Positions 34,683 to 46,679 of a stretch of 64,000 bases of DNA are shown piece by piece. The notes below the pieces were generated by a model. That model saw only the letters and a program-made list of their open reading frames with translations. It made no database searches and was not told the DNA's origin. The position numbers were made by a program, and so were the translations under genes. Numbering within the stretch: position 1 is the first letter of the stretch; each line of letters starts with the position of its first letter. Source of the stretch: Acholoe squamosa (lineage: Eukaryota > Annelida > Polychaeta > Phyllodocida > Polynoidae); the NCBI GenBank assembly GCA_949317995.1, contig OX439052.1, forward strand, positions 39,434,432 to 39,498,431, written 5' to 3'.

Positions 34683-35559
34683 TAGCAGCCTTTTCGGCCT
34701 GAGCCGGTCCACCTGCGCCCTACCTCCAGCCAAAACCTATCTGTTTTAAGTGTCAGCGGCGAAAAAGGGCAGGTTTGAGGAAGGAATGGATCGAAATAAA
34801 GGCTTTTTTGGGACGCGGGGGCAGACGCAGGTCCAGGCACTGGCAGAGAGGTCCAAGAACTGGCAGTTTTACAAAAAGAAAGTCACATCTCCCTTAATAA
34901 TAGAAATTTCCCATAGTGTGACCTATAGATTAAGGGAAGCTCGAGCTGGTGAACGTCATGGTGGTCTTTATTTTCAAATCTGCACAACGGGACCAAAGTT
35001 ATAGATAATTTTAGCAATTTTAGCGATGTTTTGAGGGTATTAATGATACCATAGGCTTAGATATTGATGTTTCAAAGCTATGACATCACAAAAATGGCCA
35101 TAACTTTCCACCAAATCGTCGTAGGAAAAAAATTCAAACAGCTATGGACTCCTCTGGAAAATCGCTTTTCTCTCAGAATCCTATTATCACCCAATGATGT
35201 CTCTCTGTCTTCAGGGCATTTTGGCCTTTCCCCAGCATTTCTGACCTCTACAGCGATGTTTTGAGGGTATTCATGAAAGAATGATACAGACCTGTCCTCG
35301 GACCACTAATCTTGGACCACCAACAAGGCTGTGTATTACGAGGTGTCATTCTTTGTTCAAATCTAACAATTTCCTGCAATTTCTCGGCACCATATGGCAA
35401 ACAAGGACGAGTTGTGACAATAATCTGTATGTACTGCGACAATAAAGCAAGATTTCTTTCAAATAACAACACATTTGGGCCAAAAACACCAACACATCGT
35501 CACATTGTAAACAAACAACACTTTCACTGCAGCTACTGCAGCAGTACCAGCGAACATGT

Positions 35560-35730
35560 GACTTCTGGCGCGAAGGAACTGGGTCAGGCCACTACCAACA
35601 GCCAAGCAAATGGTGAGTATGCATCCGGGTGACGGATCACGCCACTCCGTCAGCCAATTAATGAAAGGGACGCAGGGTCAATGTGTCCATCTTACTTCCT
35701 CAGTGGCGTAGCAGCCAATCAAAGACGGGG
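35560..35730. promoter_or_regulatory. Promoter-like cluster (E2F, CCAAT, ETS motifs)
   Basis: Contains GGCGCGAA (E2F-type, 35568), CAGCCAATTAATG (35650) and CAGCCAATCAAAG (35709) (CCAAT boxes), ACTTCCTC (ETS on the minus strand, 35693) and a perfect plus-strand splice donor AAATG|GTGAGTAT (35611/35612). On the minus side an open stretch of about 75 codons (35472-35248) follows; on the plus side a 100-codon frame precedes the donor. Direction is undecided. A small gene nested in intron 1 is possible but unproven. Confidence 0.25.
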
Positions 35731-35799
35731 ACCGCAGGGGAGGGAGGAAGGCCTTCTGGTTGGGCAACGCGCGTCTAGGGCAGACTGGACAGCGACCGA

Positions 35800-38147
35800 A
35801 CCAAGGGGGGTATGAGCTCCCATTCTAATTCAATGTAAGTTCCCTCCACCAGCCAAAACCGACCAGTCAGGCCCCTACTATAGCCGTATAGATGGACGAC
35901 AAGGGTGGGAGGGGAGGGAGAGACCAGTCAGATTCTATACTCAATTTCTGGCGATCCGGATTGCAGGTAAACGGCGCCTTCCAGTACGGATGTAATAAAA
36001 CTGCTGTCTCGAGACAGCAGTTTAACAAAAACAAATCCCACCCAAACATCCAAAACCAAGTCACCCATTAACCAAAATCCACTCTATCCCTTCCCTCTGA
36101 TACCCTGGTGTCCCTATGAAAGCTGTCATTTGGTTAAACTTAAAGCATGCACTGAATTTGCAGAAACATGAAATTAGTGGAAAGAACAAGGGAAGAAAAC
36201 CGAGAAGTGAAAACATGCCAAACTTTTATTTTGGATTTTCCCGGATTATTTTACACCACCGGGAAGCTGACAACTTGAGATATTTAATGGTGTTTAAATT
36301 GTCTTTCTAATGGTACTAGAACAGAAGTTATGAGGGATTGAATATGGAATTTCTATCACATTTTCTGTCAGTGAATTCACTGCTATTGTGGTGTTATTCT
36401 AGGAATTACAGAGATGATTTTGTATATGAATGCAGGGATTTTGATAGGAATTTTTCCAATGGGCCAATGGCGCATTTATGGTCAAAACAATGCACCATAG
36501 AGAAGACCAATGGGCCATTATACACTCTATAGACAAAACGCAGAATCTATTTGGTTTTGTGGTATAGTACTCTGTATTCGACATGATTAGCAGTTTTTAG
36601 GAAAGTATTTGAAATATATGTCCAGTAGTAAAGAGTTTAAGTGGGCCTCAAAATCAGATTTTTTAAAGTCATTTCTAGTCTAGAATGTGGCCAAAAAGAT
36701 GTGTGAAGTTATTAGGGGGCATGCATTCATTACATAGAATACAGTATCTCAGTTTGTTTCTTCATGTGTTTTTTTTTGTTTGTTTTTTAAAATGTAATGC
36801 ATATGTTTATAATGGGACTAAGACCTTAGATATAGGCTACCAAACATTTATTTAGGGGGTCTAGAGGGGACTCCCATGAACATGGGTATTATTTTTTCTT
36901 TCTCTTACTATTTTCATTATGATTATGAGCAATCAGTGATTCCAAGTAAGGCCTAAAAAATAAAAATAGGTATGGTAAAACCTGCCATCTTATAAAAGGA
37001 AATACTAAACAGTGGACACTTCCCATTAAATTTGACTGTTGTGTATGGCAAGACAGACACTGAGTTCAGGGGAATTTCATGTACCAGGTACAATGCAGAT
37101 ATAATTAGAACTTTCTGACTTTCTTTTCATTGAATGTCCATTAAGAATCATTAAAGACATTTGTTTTTTGTAATGACAATGACCACTGACAATGAACTTG
37201 TGGTTGATAGAGTTCTTCAATGGCCCAATATCAGAAACTGCCTTTAAGATCCCCCTCCCAAAAAAAAAAGAAAGAAAAAAGGAAAAAAAGAAGAAAAAAG
37301 ATGTGGGGTGCACATGGCTGTTTTTGTCATAATCTTAGCTTTCCAATGATATATAACACTACTATGTTTTCTATAAATGCTAGGTTGCTGGAAATTTTTC
37401 TTACTTATTTGGAACCATGTCCATCATGTCAATGCGCCAATGGCGCATTTCATGGAGTATTTAATGCACTATTTGAGTTTTAAATGCGCAATATGCGCGC
37501 TGCGCGGCCCTTTCAAAATCCCTGTGAATGTATAGGGATTAATGACTTGAAAATCCCTAAAATCAGGGAAATCCCTGAAGACCTCCATCTCTGGAATCAG
37601 AACATTACACCGGGTGGCAGCACACACTAGGGCATGATTATTGATTATAATGCTGCATGGATTCTCAAATTCATGCAGCATTATTAAGTCCCTATCTCAG
37701 TATCTGTAAATACAATACAGGATGTTTTAACCCCGACACGTGGACCAAACGTGCCCATCACGTTTCAAACGTGGAGGTGTAGATCTATCAAAATTCACGT
37801 CTGAACGTGAGATTGGCGTCCAGACGTGGACCAAACGTGAACTCTTTTTTTTCAATATGGTTTTGTTAAAAAAATGATCACTCCCTAATGACACAAGTAT
37901 GTGAGTTGGCCGCCGATCCAACTAGACGAGAAGGACGTAGCTTTATGTTTGCTTATGTCTTCCTCGTCAACACAACATAGCACAACAGGGCTACGATAGA
38001 TTAGGATGTCTCTGTCTGGACTAGTTATTCCTGGAAGTAAACCAAGTAAAGCGACCAGACGAAGCCACGACGGCCGGCACGACGGTCCGACTCTTGCCAT
38101 TTAATTTGCTCATATTTCAAAAACACACAAGGAATAGGGCATCTTAC
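35800..38147. other. 5' part of intron 1
   Basis: AT-rich, without domain-bearing ORFs. Contains tandem CGTGGACCAAACGTG motifs (37737-37838), a right-end remnant of a TGATCACTCCC|TAA MITE (37873-37890), and AGTATGTGAGTTGG(C/G)CGCC (37899), shared with 20776. The TTGCGC(A/G) run near 37,480-37,500 looks like simple sequence. Confidence 0.45.
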
Positions 38148-38307
38148 CTCTCCTAGAATGTCCCTGGGAATATTGCATATATCTAGAGTCATTGTTTTGG
38201 TTGTTTCCATAGCTGTTGTTTCTGTATCCCCCGTGATAATTATTCCCGTAAGGGTAGTACGGGTCCGACATCTTGTCCCTAACATAGATTTTACTCTCCG
38301 ACCCCAT
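38148..38307 (-). CDS. Exon 1 of a predicted disordered acidic/AT-hook protein (N-terminal 53 codons)
   Basis: Start chosen at the minus-strand ATG 38307-38305, which has A at -3 and G at +4. An ATG further upstream overlaps the TATA box and would precede transcription. A second in-frame ATG (residue 13) is possible. The 53 residues are rich in Asn, Tyr, Gly and Arg (for example YPYGNNYHGGYRNNSYG), a prion-like, RNA-binding-type composition without a fold. The exon ends at a strong donor (GTAAGAT from 38147) in phase 1, and exon 2 begins with an acceptor needing phase 1. The amino-acid style continues unchanged across the join. I do not recognise the family. Start, donor and phase are seen; function is unknown. 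Confidence 0.72.
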
Positions 38308-38354
38308 GTTTGGTAGGAGTATGGTTAGAGTATGGTAGGAAGTCAGAGAAGTGC

Positions 38355-38434
38355 GAATGGAGATTGCGCGCTCGCTAGTTCTCATTTATACCGCTGGATA
38401 ATTGGAAAGTGCATGGCGCTTTGGTTTCCAGTTA
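38355..38434 (-). promoter_or_regulatory. TATA-containing core promoter of the acidic/AT-hook gene
   Basis: On the minus strand a TATAAAT box lies at 38390-38384. It is followed by a GC-richer stretch of about 75 nt and then the start codon at 38307. A start site about 30 nt below the box (near 38355) would leave a 5' leader of roughly 50 nt. A Harbinger-type MITE begins at 38435, only about 45 bp upstream of the TATA box, so the upstream promoter lies in or beyond transposon sequence. The box and spacing are seen; the start site is inferred. Confidence 0.55.
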
Positions 38435-38719
38435 GGGAGTGATCATTTTTTAACAACAGGGGGGTTGGGTTTGAGGGGAGGGGGGTCAGAATTTTTTTAA
38501 CCCCTTGACCTGGGGGGTCAGAATTTTTTCAACACCTCTGCTTGGGGCGTTACTGTAGGCTAAAAAGGGACATTTGCACGCAAATTTTGCTCCTTATTGG
38601 GAGGGTGGAAAAAATGTTACCCCCTCGGGAGGCGGGGGGGGGGCGATTTTTTTTTCGTGCGTCCGCGTGCAAACCAACCAGACCCCCCCCCCCCCAGTTG
38701 TTAAAAAATGATCACTCCC
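38435..38719. repeat. Harbinger-like MITE next to the gene promoter
   Basis: Ends GGGAGTGATCATTTTTTAACA / TGTTAAAAAATGATCACTCCC-type inverted repeats with a G/C-run core, TTA duplicated at 38432-38434 and 38720-38722. It sits about 45 bp upstream of the TATA box of the acidic/AT-hook gene. Confidence 0.85.
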
Positions 38720-38729
38720 TTACATAGCT

Positions 38730-39760
38730 CAAAGAGCTAGGGTCGGTAGGTCAGATTTTTTCTTTTTTTTTAATATTTTTTACATTTATATACCAGTATA
38801 GGAAATGTTAGGGCGCATATCAATGGATGTATCAAATTCTTTGATTTCATTGTAAAATAAAGATGGGAAATTGACATTTGTGAGAGAGGGGAATAACACG
38901 AAAAGGATAGAGGAAAAATCCTCAAAAAGTAATGAAAAATTTCTTTAAAATATGAAAAAATTAGACAAAATTCTTCAAAATCATAAAAAAAGGGGTTTTT
39001 TTGCCCCTGTTTTGCTAGGGTTGGTCAGCCGGGTTACTGGAAACAAACCTTTTTTTTAGCGCCTCCCACGCCGCGTAGCGGCGGTACCGCAAAGTGGTAT
39101 GGGAGTGCGCTATGATGATTGCATTTGCCCCATGTGATAAGGTCTCACAATACAAAATTACTGAATAGAGAAATTGATAATTGTGAAATCTTCTTTATGT
39201 CTGCTTTTATGAGACATGTCATCAAACACTGGTATACCGACATTAACGGCGGGAGGCGTTTTTTTTTACGCGGTCACAACCGCATTTCTTGTTTATTTGG
39301 CCTTAGGAGGCCTATCAATCCATGTGATGATAATGAATTTGAAAATGCATATCTATAAAAGTCAATTCTTTCACAGACAGATAAAGGGCCCTAGACCCCT
39401 AAAATCAACATAGTGACATGGGCATTTTTTAGCCTAGTGACGCAAAAGGGTCACTTCTTGCAGAATTGACCTGGCCCTCCGTGGGGATGAATGTTGAAGG
39501 GGTGCCTGGCCAAACAGGGGTTCGGCCCCCGATCAAGGATATATGCCAGAACTCATCTGAATTTGAATTACATTCAGATGAGATCATCTGAAACTTATGG
39601 AAACTTAAATGGAAGATTATTATTCAGATGAGATCTCATCTGAAAACAGTCAGAAGTGTGTGACAGCATGGTCCCACCATGTTCCTGAGGAACTGAGGCG
39701 GCATGAATGTTTGTCTCCAGTGTGACTGTGACGTCATTCTACTTCACAGAAAATAATCCA
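38730..39760. other. Upstream region with repeat fragments, no gene seen
   Basis: Contains GCTAGGGTCGGTAGGTCAG (38730) and GCTAGGGTTGGTCAG (39013) as direct copies, an inverted CGCCTCCCACGCC / GGCGGGAGGCG pair (39061, 39248), a CTAGACCCCTAAAATCAAC fragment (39388), and mirrored CATCTGAA/TTCAGATG motifs (39550-39645). No coding evidence. Confidence 0.5.
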
Positions 39761-39765
39761 AGTTA

Positions 39766-40086
39766 GGGAGTGGTCATTATTTATCAACAGGGGGGGGAGG
39801 GTGGGTTTGAGGGGGGGGCGTAAAATTTTCAGACCCCTCCCGAGGTGGGGGCTAAAAAAATTTTGACCCCTCTTGAGGGGGGGGGGCTAAAAAAATTCAC
39901 CCTCTTTTTAGCAAAAAAGCCTGCGCGCTACTATAGATCAAAGAGGGGCGCGAAAACTCTCCGCGCCTCCGGCGCAGGGGGGGCGCAAAAAATTTTGACT
40001 GTCGTTGAGGGGGGGCGTAAAAAATTTCCGCGCGTCCGCGCGAAAACCCACCACCCCCCCCCTGTTGATAAATAATGACCACTCCC
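39766..40086. repeat. Harbinger-like MITE (GGGAGTGGTCATTATTTATC)
   Basis: Mirrored ends GGGAGTGGTCATTATTTATC / GATAAATAATGACCACTCCC, TTA at 39763-39765 and 40087-40089. The core alternates GGGGGGG tracts and AAAAATTTTGAC motifs. Its ends are nearly identical to those of the copy at 667. Confidence 0.85.
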
Positions 40087-40211
40087 TTAGTAAATACTAA
40101 TCTAAATTAGACAAAATCACCCATTAGGCAAAATACCCAACATGTTAGTAACATCTTACTAATGTTTTAGTAGTATTAACCTATTAAGGCAAGCTGACTT
40201 GACTTAGCCAT

Positions 40212-40270
40212 GTCTAAGGGGTAGCAGTTTTGTCTAAGGGGTAGCAGTTTTGTCTAAGGGGTAGTAGATT
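40212..40270 (+). repeat. 21-bp tandem repeat, three copies
   Basis: GTCTAAGGGGTAGCAGTTTT repeated with a one-base spacer; the third copy has diverged (GTAGTAGATTTT). Confidence 0.8.
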
Positions 40271-41377
40271 TTTTTCACACCAGGTGGCAGTGTGGTTTGC
40301 ATGAGGATTTTCATGGTAAGTGCATATCATGGAAAAGCCTATGAATGTCAGAATAATGGTGCTTTCAATGACTAACGACATAATAACGCCTCTACAATTC
40401 AACCTGGCATGTGATTTAACAGAATACACTTAATAAATGTATATTTGTTATTGAAGGAGCAATGAAGAATAATGAAAACACCTTTTCTGTGGAAATTTAA
40501 TTTACTCATATATCCACATCTTTGACATTATAATAAACCCAGAGCAACTAAGTTTATGGGTTGCAAAGAAAATGATGTGAGGTATTGAACTTGCTTCTCA
40601 AATGGAGAGGCTCTGTTTTGGATGTCTTAACCTATGTGGAGTTTACACTTACCATTTCAGAATTAAGAGAATTGCTATGTTGCTTGAAAGTCTATGTAGT
40701 TAGTGGAAAAGTCTAAGGCAAGTTAGGAGAAATCAGGCAAGTCGGGCATTTTTCCTAAGGGTTAGGCGTAAACTCCCAAGAAAACTTCGGTGGTTTGGGG
40801 ACGTGCAAACTCCCAACTTGGGTTAGAAAGTTCAACAAATGTTAGGCGAAAGGCCTAAGATATTCAGAATATTTTTTTGTGTGTTCCGGCCAGGTTAAAA
40901 TCCCAAGAAGAGACCCACATGCCCTAGTGACATGCGTGACATGGGACATTGGCACTTTTTTAAAATCGACATGGGGACATAATTAAGCTTTTCTTAAAAT
41001 TGACACAGTGACATGGACACTTCTTAAAATCGAAACTGTGACATGATCATTTCTTAAAATCAACATGGGACATTGGGGACCCCCATCAAGAGCCCCAGAT
41101 AAACAGAAAGAATAGCCCGCAAGGAGGATTATAATTTAAACTCCACGCACCCTCGGCCTCGCCCCCTCCCCTCCCAATTATTGATGAGAGAGAAAAGCAT
41201 CACTCCCAGTAGGACTTTAATAACTCATCGTGTCCATGCAGTGGTAATTCTCTAGTGGTGAATGGATTTTTCCCAAAAGATGGGGGAAGTCAGAATTTTT
41301 CTTCTTTTTTTCTCCTTTATTACTTTTTAGTCCCTCTGTGCACTCTAATCATGTATATTCATGTTTTGATAATAAAG

Positions 41378-41607
41378 GGTCTAGATGGGGGATCTCCTCG
41401 TCACATGTCATTAAATTTTTATTTCCCCATGGCCATGTCCTTGTCACTATTAAAATTCCATGTCACATGTCGATTTTAAGAAAAGCCCATGTCACATGCC
41501 GCTAACTTTATACTTCTATATATCCTTTATTACTTAGATCCATGTTGCATGTTGGACTTAAGAAAATGCCATGTGACCAAGTCGATTTTAAGGGTCTAGA
41601 CCCATAT
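41378..41607. mobile_element. GGGTCTAGAC repeat element, inverted copy
   Basis: Starts GGGTCTAGATGGGGGATC and ends TTTTAAGGGTCTAGACCC, the reverse complement of the 9778 element layout; internal TCACATGTCGATTTTAAGAA blocks match. A further degenerate copy lies at 40905-41100. Confidence 0.55.
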
Positions 41608-42082
41608 GATAGGCATCCGTTTTATATTCAAGATAAGTGTTCAATGATAAGAGATAACAGATCTCACAGCACTGAGAGGCAGCCATGAGTACACCAGGGA
41701 GATATTCCTTGTATCGCTTATCAGGACATATTGCAAACTGCTGTGGGTCTGGACCACAAAATTCGACCTGGTGAGATGGGCATTATCGAAATCAGCATAT
41801 GGCATGACAATTAATGACATGACGGGGAAATATGTCATAAAGTGACTCAATTAAAAAAAAACTTAAAAAAAAAACACCAAAAAAACAAAAAAAAAACTTG
41901 CTTCTCATCATTGCCCTCGTCAGAAAAATTGTCATTTGAGATTTTTCTGAGAAAAATATATTTAAAAAAAAATGAACAACGTTAGTCGAGTTTGGTATCA
42001 AATGAAATCATTTTGAAATGTTAATGATAACTTTACCATTATAATGATGAAGATTTTCTTAAAATCTCCATGGTACATGCTA

Positions 42083-42557
42083 GGGGGGCTTCCATTTATT
42101 ATGTGCGCATCAAGAGGGGGGGAGGCGGTCAGGCCAAATGCGTACAGATGTATACAGGGGGAGGGGGGGGGGGGTCCAGGGCCATTTTGGCATACTCATT
42201 GTGTACGCATAAGGTGTATAGAAATAGCCCTGCAGAGCCATGAATATACAATAGCAATCTTGGCAAAGGTCAGTTATTTTTCTAAGTGGACCCTGTAAGG
42301 AAACAGCAATGGAAGGTTATATTATGTGTATTGGTCCCTAATAATTGCAAGTGTAAATTAGATTCATTTGGGCATTTAATGTCTTTCTACAGTGGAGAAC
42401 CCTATACCGCCTTCCCTTGCAGTAGGGGGGGGGGTCTAGTAGAAAAGTATGTACACAAAGGGGGGGGGGGGTAACCCCTATGCGTACACAGTGCAACAAG
42501 GGGGGTGGGGGGTCTATTTTTTGAGAAAATATGCGTACATAATTAATGGATGCCCCC
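42083..42557. repeat. TA-target MITE with G-tract interior
   Basis: Left end GGGGGGCTTCCATTTATTATG, right end CATAATTAATGGATGCCCCC, TA at 42081-42082 and 42558-42559. Several G8-G12 tracts inside, including GTACACAAAGGGGGGGGGG. No ORF. Confidence 0.75.
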
Positions 42558-43684
42558 TATGCTCTTGGAGACATGGAGACTTCTTGAAAGCTGAGAAGGG
42601 GAGCCCCTTCAAGGCCCCTCTGTTATCAGAAAAAATCCCATGTATATAAGGCCCACTCGCAACTTAATGGAATCATATAGCATGTGATTTGACATAAATT
42701 GGAACAATTTGATACTTATTCAATGTATGAAATCCTAGCCTATCAGATACACCACTTTATAACTGAGGCTGTTAGTAGTATATAGGGACAAACTCAGTGC
42801 ATTGGAAGAGCTACTGAAATCGATTTGACCTACTTACAAACTGGAAGTGACCTAGATGTGAAGGCAGGAAATTTGAAATCTCGAGCTTTGATTGGTTGAG
42901 AGACTGGAAGTGATGTCATGACCTAGGGGCTGTGTACAAATGACATCCTTTTTTTTTAATTGAAAACAAAGTTTATTGAGCCTCTCACAATTTACAGAAT
43001 CATGGTAATTGAAGCACAACTGGAATTATAGTCAAACAGCTATCAGTAAGTCAAACACAATCATACAATCAAGAAAAAAAGCTACAAATCATATTCATAC
43101 GGTAAATTAGATACCATATCAAATTGTACACCATATCAATTATATAAAAATACAAACAATTATAGACACAACAATGAATCATGAAAAATCTATGTAATAA
43201 TGATCAATAATGATAGAAAAAAACAGGCCCAGACAAACAAGGACAAAAGTAACACAGGCCAAGACAGAGAAATGTACAGGATTGTTGAAATTGCGACTCA
43301 TAACATACACCAAGCACATAAGCTTCTATAAAGGAGGGTTACCATTGTACAAATGCTAAACAAAAATATATTATGCTCAAACTAGTAGGATCAGGTAAGG
43401 ATTAAGTAAGAAAACAACACACTAACATTCACATTTACTCGAGACATCGTTCTAATAATAATAATAATAGTAATACTAATACTGATATTAGTTATTATTT
43501 CTGATAATAATACCAGTAATCAAGATTATTCAGATTATTGAACGCGATTTAGAACTCCATGGGGTCATTAACCGTGATCACAAAAGCTGTCTGTATTCTG
43601 TTTAAACCAATCAGAGCACCACTACAGCTAATGCAAGGCCAAATAGTACAAGATACTCAGATACAACAACAATAAAAAGCTTGC

Positions 43685-44890
43685 TTAGCCTATTTCAGGA
43701 TCAGAATCAGAGTCCAAACCGTCGTCACTGATCACTAACAAGCTCCCGACTTTATCAATGCAGTTGTCATCATCATCCTCATTACTATCATCGCCAGGAC
43801 CATCATTTGGTACTCTCAGATTTTCAATACGTCTGACTCTCTGCTTAAACTTCAGTTTCGTTTCAGTATGTTGATACCAGGCTCCTAATAGCGACCACAG
43901 TTCAGCACCGCGATATAGGGGTGATCTTTTATATGTACTTAGCTTAGGTTGTTTTACCAAGAATTTAACTTTTTTATCTGACCTAGTGACTCTGTCACCT
44001 CTATGATGATCCAACATTTCATTACATCTAGAGTACTTATACATCAATACTAATAACATTTCATCACGTCTTCTATCCAAATATGGAACCTCGCTCCTTG
44101 TATGGAGATCCTCCACAGACAGATATTCCCTGTTATACCTATAACACATTCTTAGACCTTGATTCTGGAGTCTTTGCGCCTTGACAAGATTATCTTCATT
44201 ACTACAACCTGCATAAACAAAGCTGCAGTAATCAAACAAACTTAGTATAGTCGTTTTATACACCAATATTGCAACTTTAAGCATCAGTAAATGATGCAAT
44301 TTAGCTAATCTGAACAACCTGTTATTAACCCTTTGGAAAACATTTTTCATTGCCAATTCCATGGTTAGGTAATTATCTAAGTGTAGACCTAGGTAAGTAT
44401 AGTCATGTACAGTTTCCAAATCAGTCTCTGCCATTTTAAAAGTACCCAACACAACTTTAGGTAACTTCCTCCTAGAACCAAACCATAGTGTTTTTGTTTT
44501 CTCAACATTTACTGTTAGACGCTTCTCTAAACACCATTTGTAAACATTATCAATATCAGATTGCAGACGGTTATGGGCTAGGGTTGATTTGTTACTGGAA
44601 GTATAAAATACTAGATCGTCTGCGTACATAATATATTTACAATCAGTGATCACGGACCCAATGTCATTGACATATAAAATAAATAGCAATGGCCCCAGAA
44701 CAGAGCCCTGAGGCACTCCATACTGAACTGGCTGAACAGATGATTTAAAGTCTCCCATTTTTGTGTATTGAACACGATTCTTTAAATAGCTAGCAATCCA
44801 ACTTAAGGTGCTGTGGTGAATTTTTAAACGAGTTAGTGTGCATATTAGGAGATTATGAGGAACGCTATCAAATGCTTTCCTCAGATCCAA
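43685..44890 (-). pseudogene. LINE ORF2, reverse transcriptase core and C-terminus
   Basis: 401 uninterrupted codons: motif A MDLRKAFDSVPHNLL, motif B GVPQGSVLGPLLFILY, catalytic IMYADDLVFYTSS, the YLGLHLDN thumb motif, then YKRSPLYRGAELWSLLG near the C-terminus and an acidic tail GDDSNEDDDDN. This is the ORF2 C-terminal half displaced by the frameshift near 44,930. RT chemistry could be intact, but the endonuclease half is not connected. Confidence 0.9.
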
Positions 44891-44918
44891 AAAGCATGTC
44901 GCAGTTACATGAGACCTA

Positions 44919-46679
44919 TTAACATATCATATAAATCATTAGAAAAAATCTAAAGATGGCATCACCAGTTCCTTGACCATGACGATAACCAAACTGATTA
45001 CAATCCAAAAAATCAGCTTTCTCCATAATGTCATATAAATGTGAGTGCATTATTTTCTCCGCTATCTTCAAAGGTACTGACAACAATGATATGGGTCTCC
45101 AATTGCTAACTAATCTTTCATTGCCAGGTTTTGGGATCGGACTTACTCGTGCCAACTTCCAGCAGTCAGGAAAAATACCTAAGTCAAAGCTCATTTGGTA
45201 CAGCCAAGTCATTTGTGGTAAAAGATTTTTTAGTGCAAGTTTTAATATGTCACAGTGAATATGTTCAATACCTGATGTCTTATTTACATTAATCTCATCT
45301 ATCAAATACTCCACTTCCTCCTGACATACACTTATCTTGGGTTCACAGTCCTCAACCAGACTGTCCTGGACTACTGGAAGATTTAAAGGTAGAGGCAAAT
45401 CACTGTCTAACTTTGAACCTATTGAAGCAAAATATCTATTTATGTAATCGACTGAGTCAGCATTACTTTTCATTTCACCATCTTCACCAATTAACATAGG
45501 CTGATGGTTATCACTAGACGGCTTTAATATAGAATTAATATTTCTCCAAAAATGCTTAGGATTGTTTTCAGACTCATCTAACTCATGCTTTACATAATCC
45601 GCCTTAGCGTATCTACAACTGACATTGATTCTACATCTCAATTTCCTGGCACTTTCAAGATAATGTGTTTCATGCGTTCTTAGAAATAAGGACACACATG
45701 TGTCCCTTTCATGGATTAAATTTCTTATATCAGCTGTCATCCATTTATTACCATTGTCTTTGACAATAATTTGGACCAGAGGACACACACTATCTAGGTA
45801 ACATTCTATATGATTTTGAATAAACACCCATGCATCACTCAGATTTTCTAGTTTGTAATACTCCTCCCAATCTGCCTCAGCTAACCAGTCTAAGAACAGC
45901 TCTTCATCAAAATTCTTATAAGTATGTGTAGTAATTGTTTTTATAGTAAGTACACTTTTCTGTTTCGTTTTAACACAGTAGACGGGCAAGTGATCACTAA
46001 CCATAAAGTTCAAGGTACCTGATAACATTGTGTCATCATAAAATGTCATTATATTGTCCAGACAAGAGACTCTTTTTTTATACGGCCGTGTACACTGATG
46101 TATTAGTTTATGTAAACCATAGTTTCTGCACATGTCTACTATCATATTCATAGATTTAGCTTTTTCGGACAATGTATTTATATTTATGTCACCAAGACAC
46201 CAAAGTTCAATATTGTCAGGTATCGCTGTTTTATACAATTTTTCTATATAATTGAAAAAAGCATCCAGTTTTCCAGAAGGTGGACAATAAACTGTGGCTA
46301 ATCTCATGACTTTTTGGCCTGGAACATTTATATCCAGTACCATAGACTCAATGTTACAGTTTCTGACACATAAATCATCCACAAGATCAGCAACAGGAGC
46401 TAATTCATGACTAAGATAAACAGCTAGACCACCACCCATCTTGCCTCATCTATCTTGTCTATACAATTTCATACCACTCCATGTAACCAGGTCAGCATCA
46501 ACATCATCATGAAGCCATGTCTCAGACATAGTGACTATGTCGGTACCCATCAAATTCCTGAATATCTGATCCTTTTTTTTATACATACTTTGTGTGTTGA
46601 GATGTACCATTTTAAAACCCTCCATCGAAATAAAATCTTTAACTAATGTTGTTGACATTGCAAGCCGCAGTATCACCAA
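44919..46679 (-). pseudogene. LINE ORF2, endonuclease and RT N-terminal part
   Basis: Endonuclease motifs in order: MVHLNTQSM and MSETWL (N-terminal strand and catalytic Glu), YCPPSG, GDININTL (GD-N), SDHLPVYCVK (SDH); then the linker NPKHFWRNINSILKPSSD and RT entry motif NWRPISLLSVPLKIAEK, FGYRHGQGT. The in-frame TGA at 46446-46448 precedes MGGGLAVYLSHE. The frame is lost near 44,930, before RT motif A, which continues in the next entry. Confidence 0.9.
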
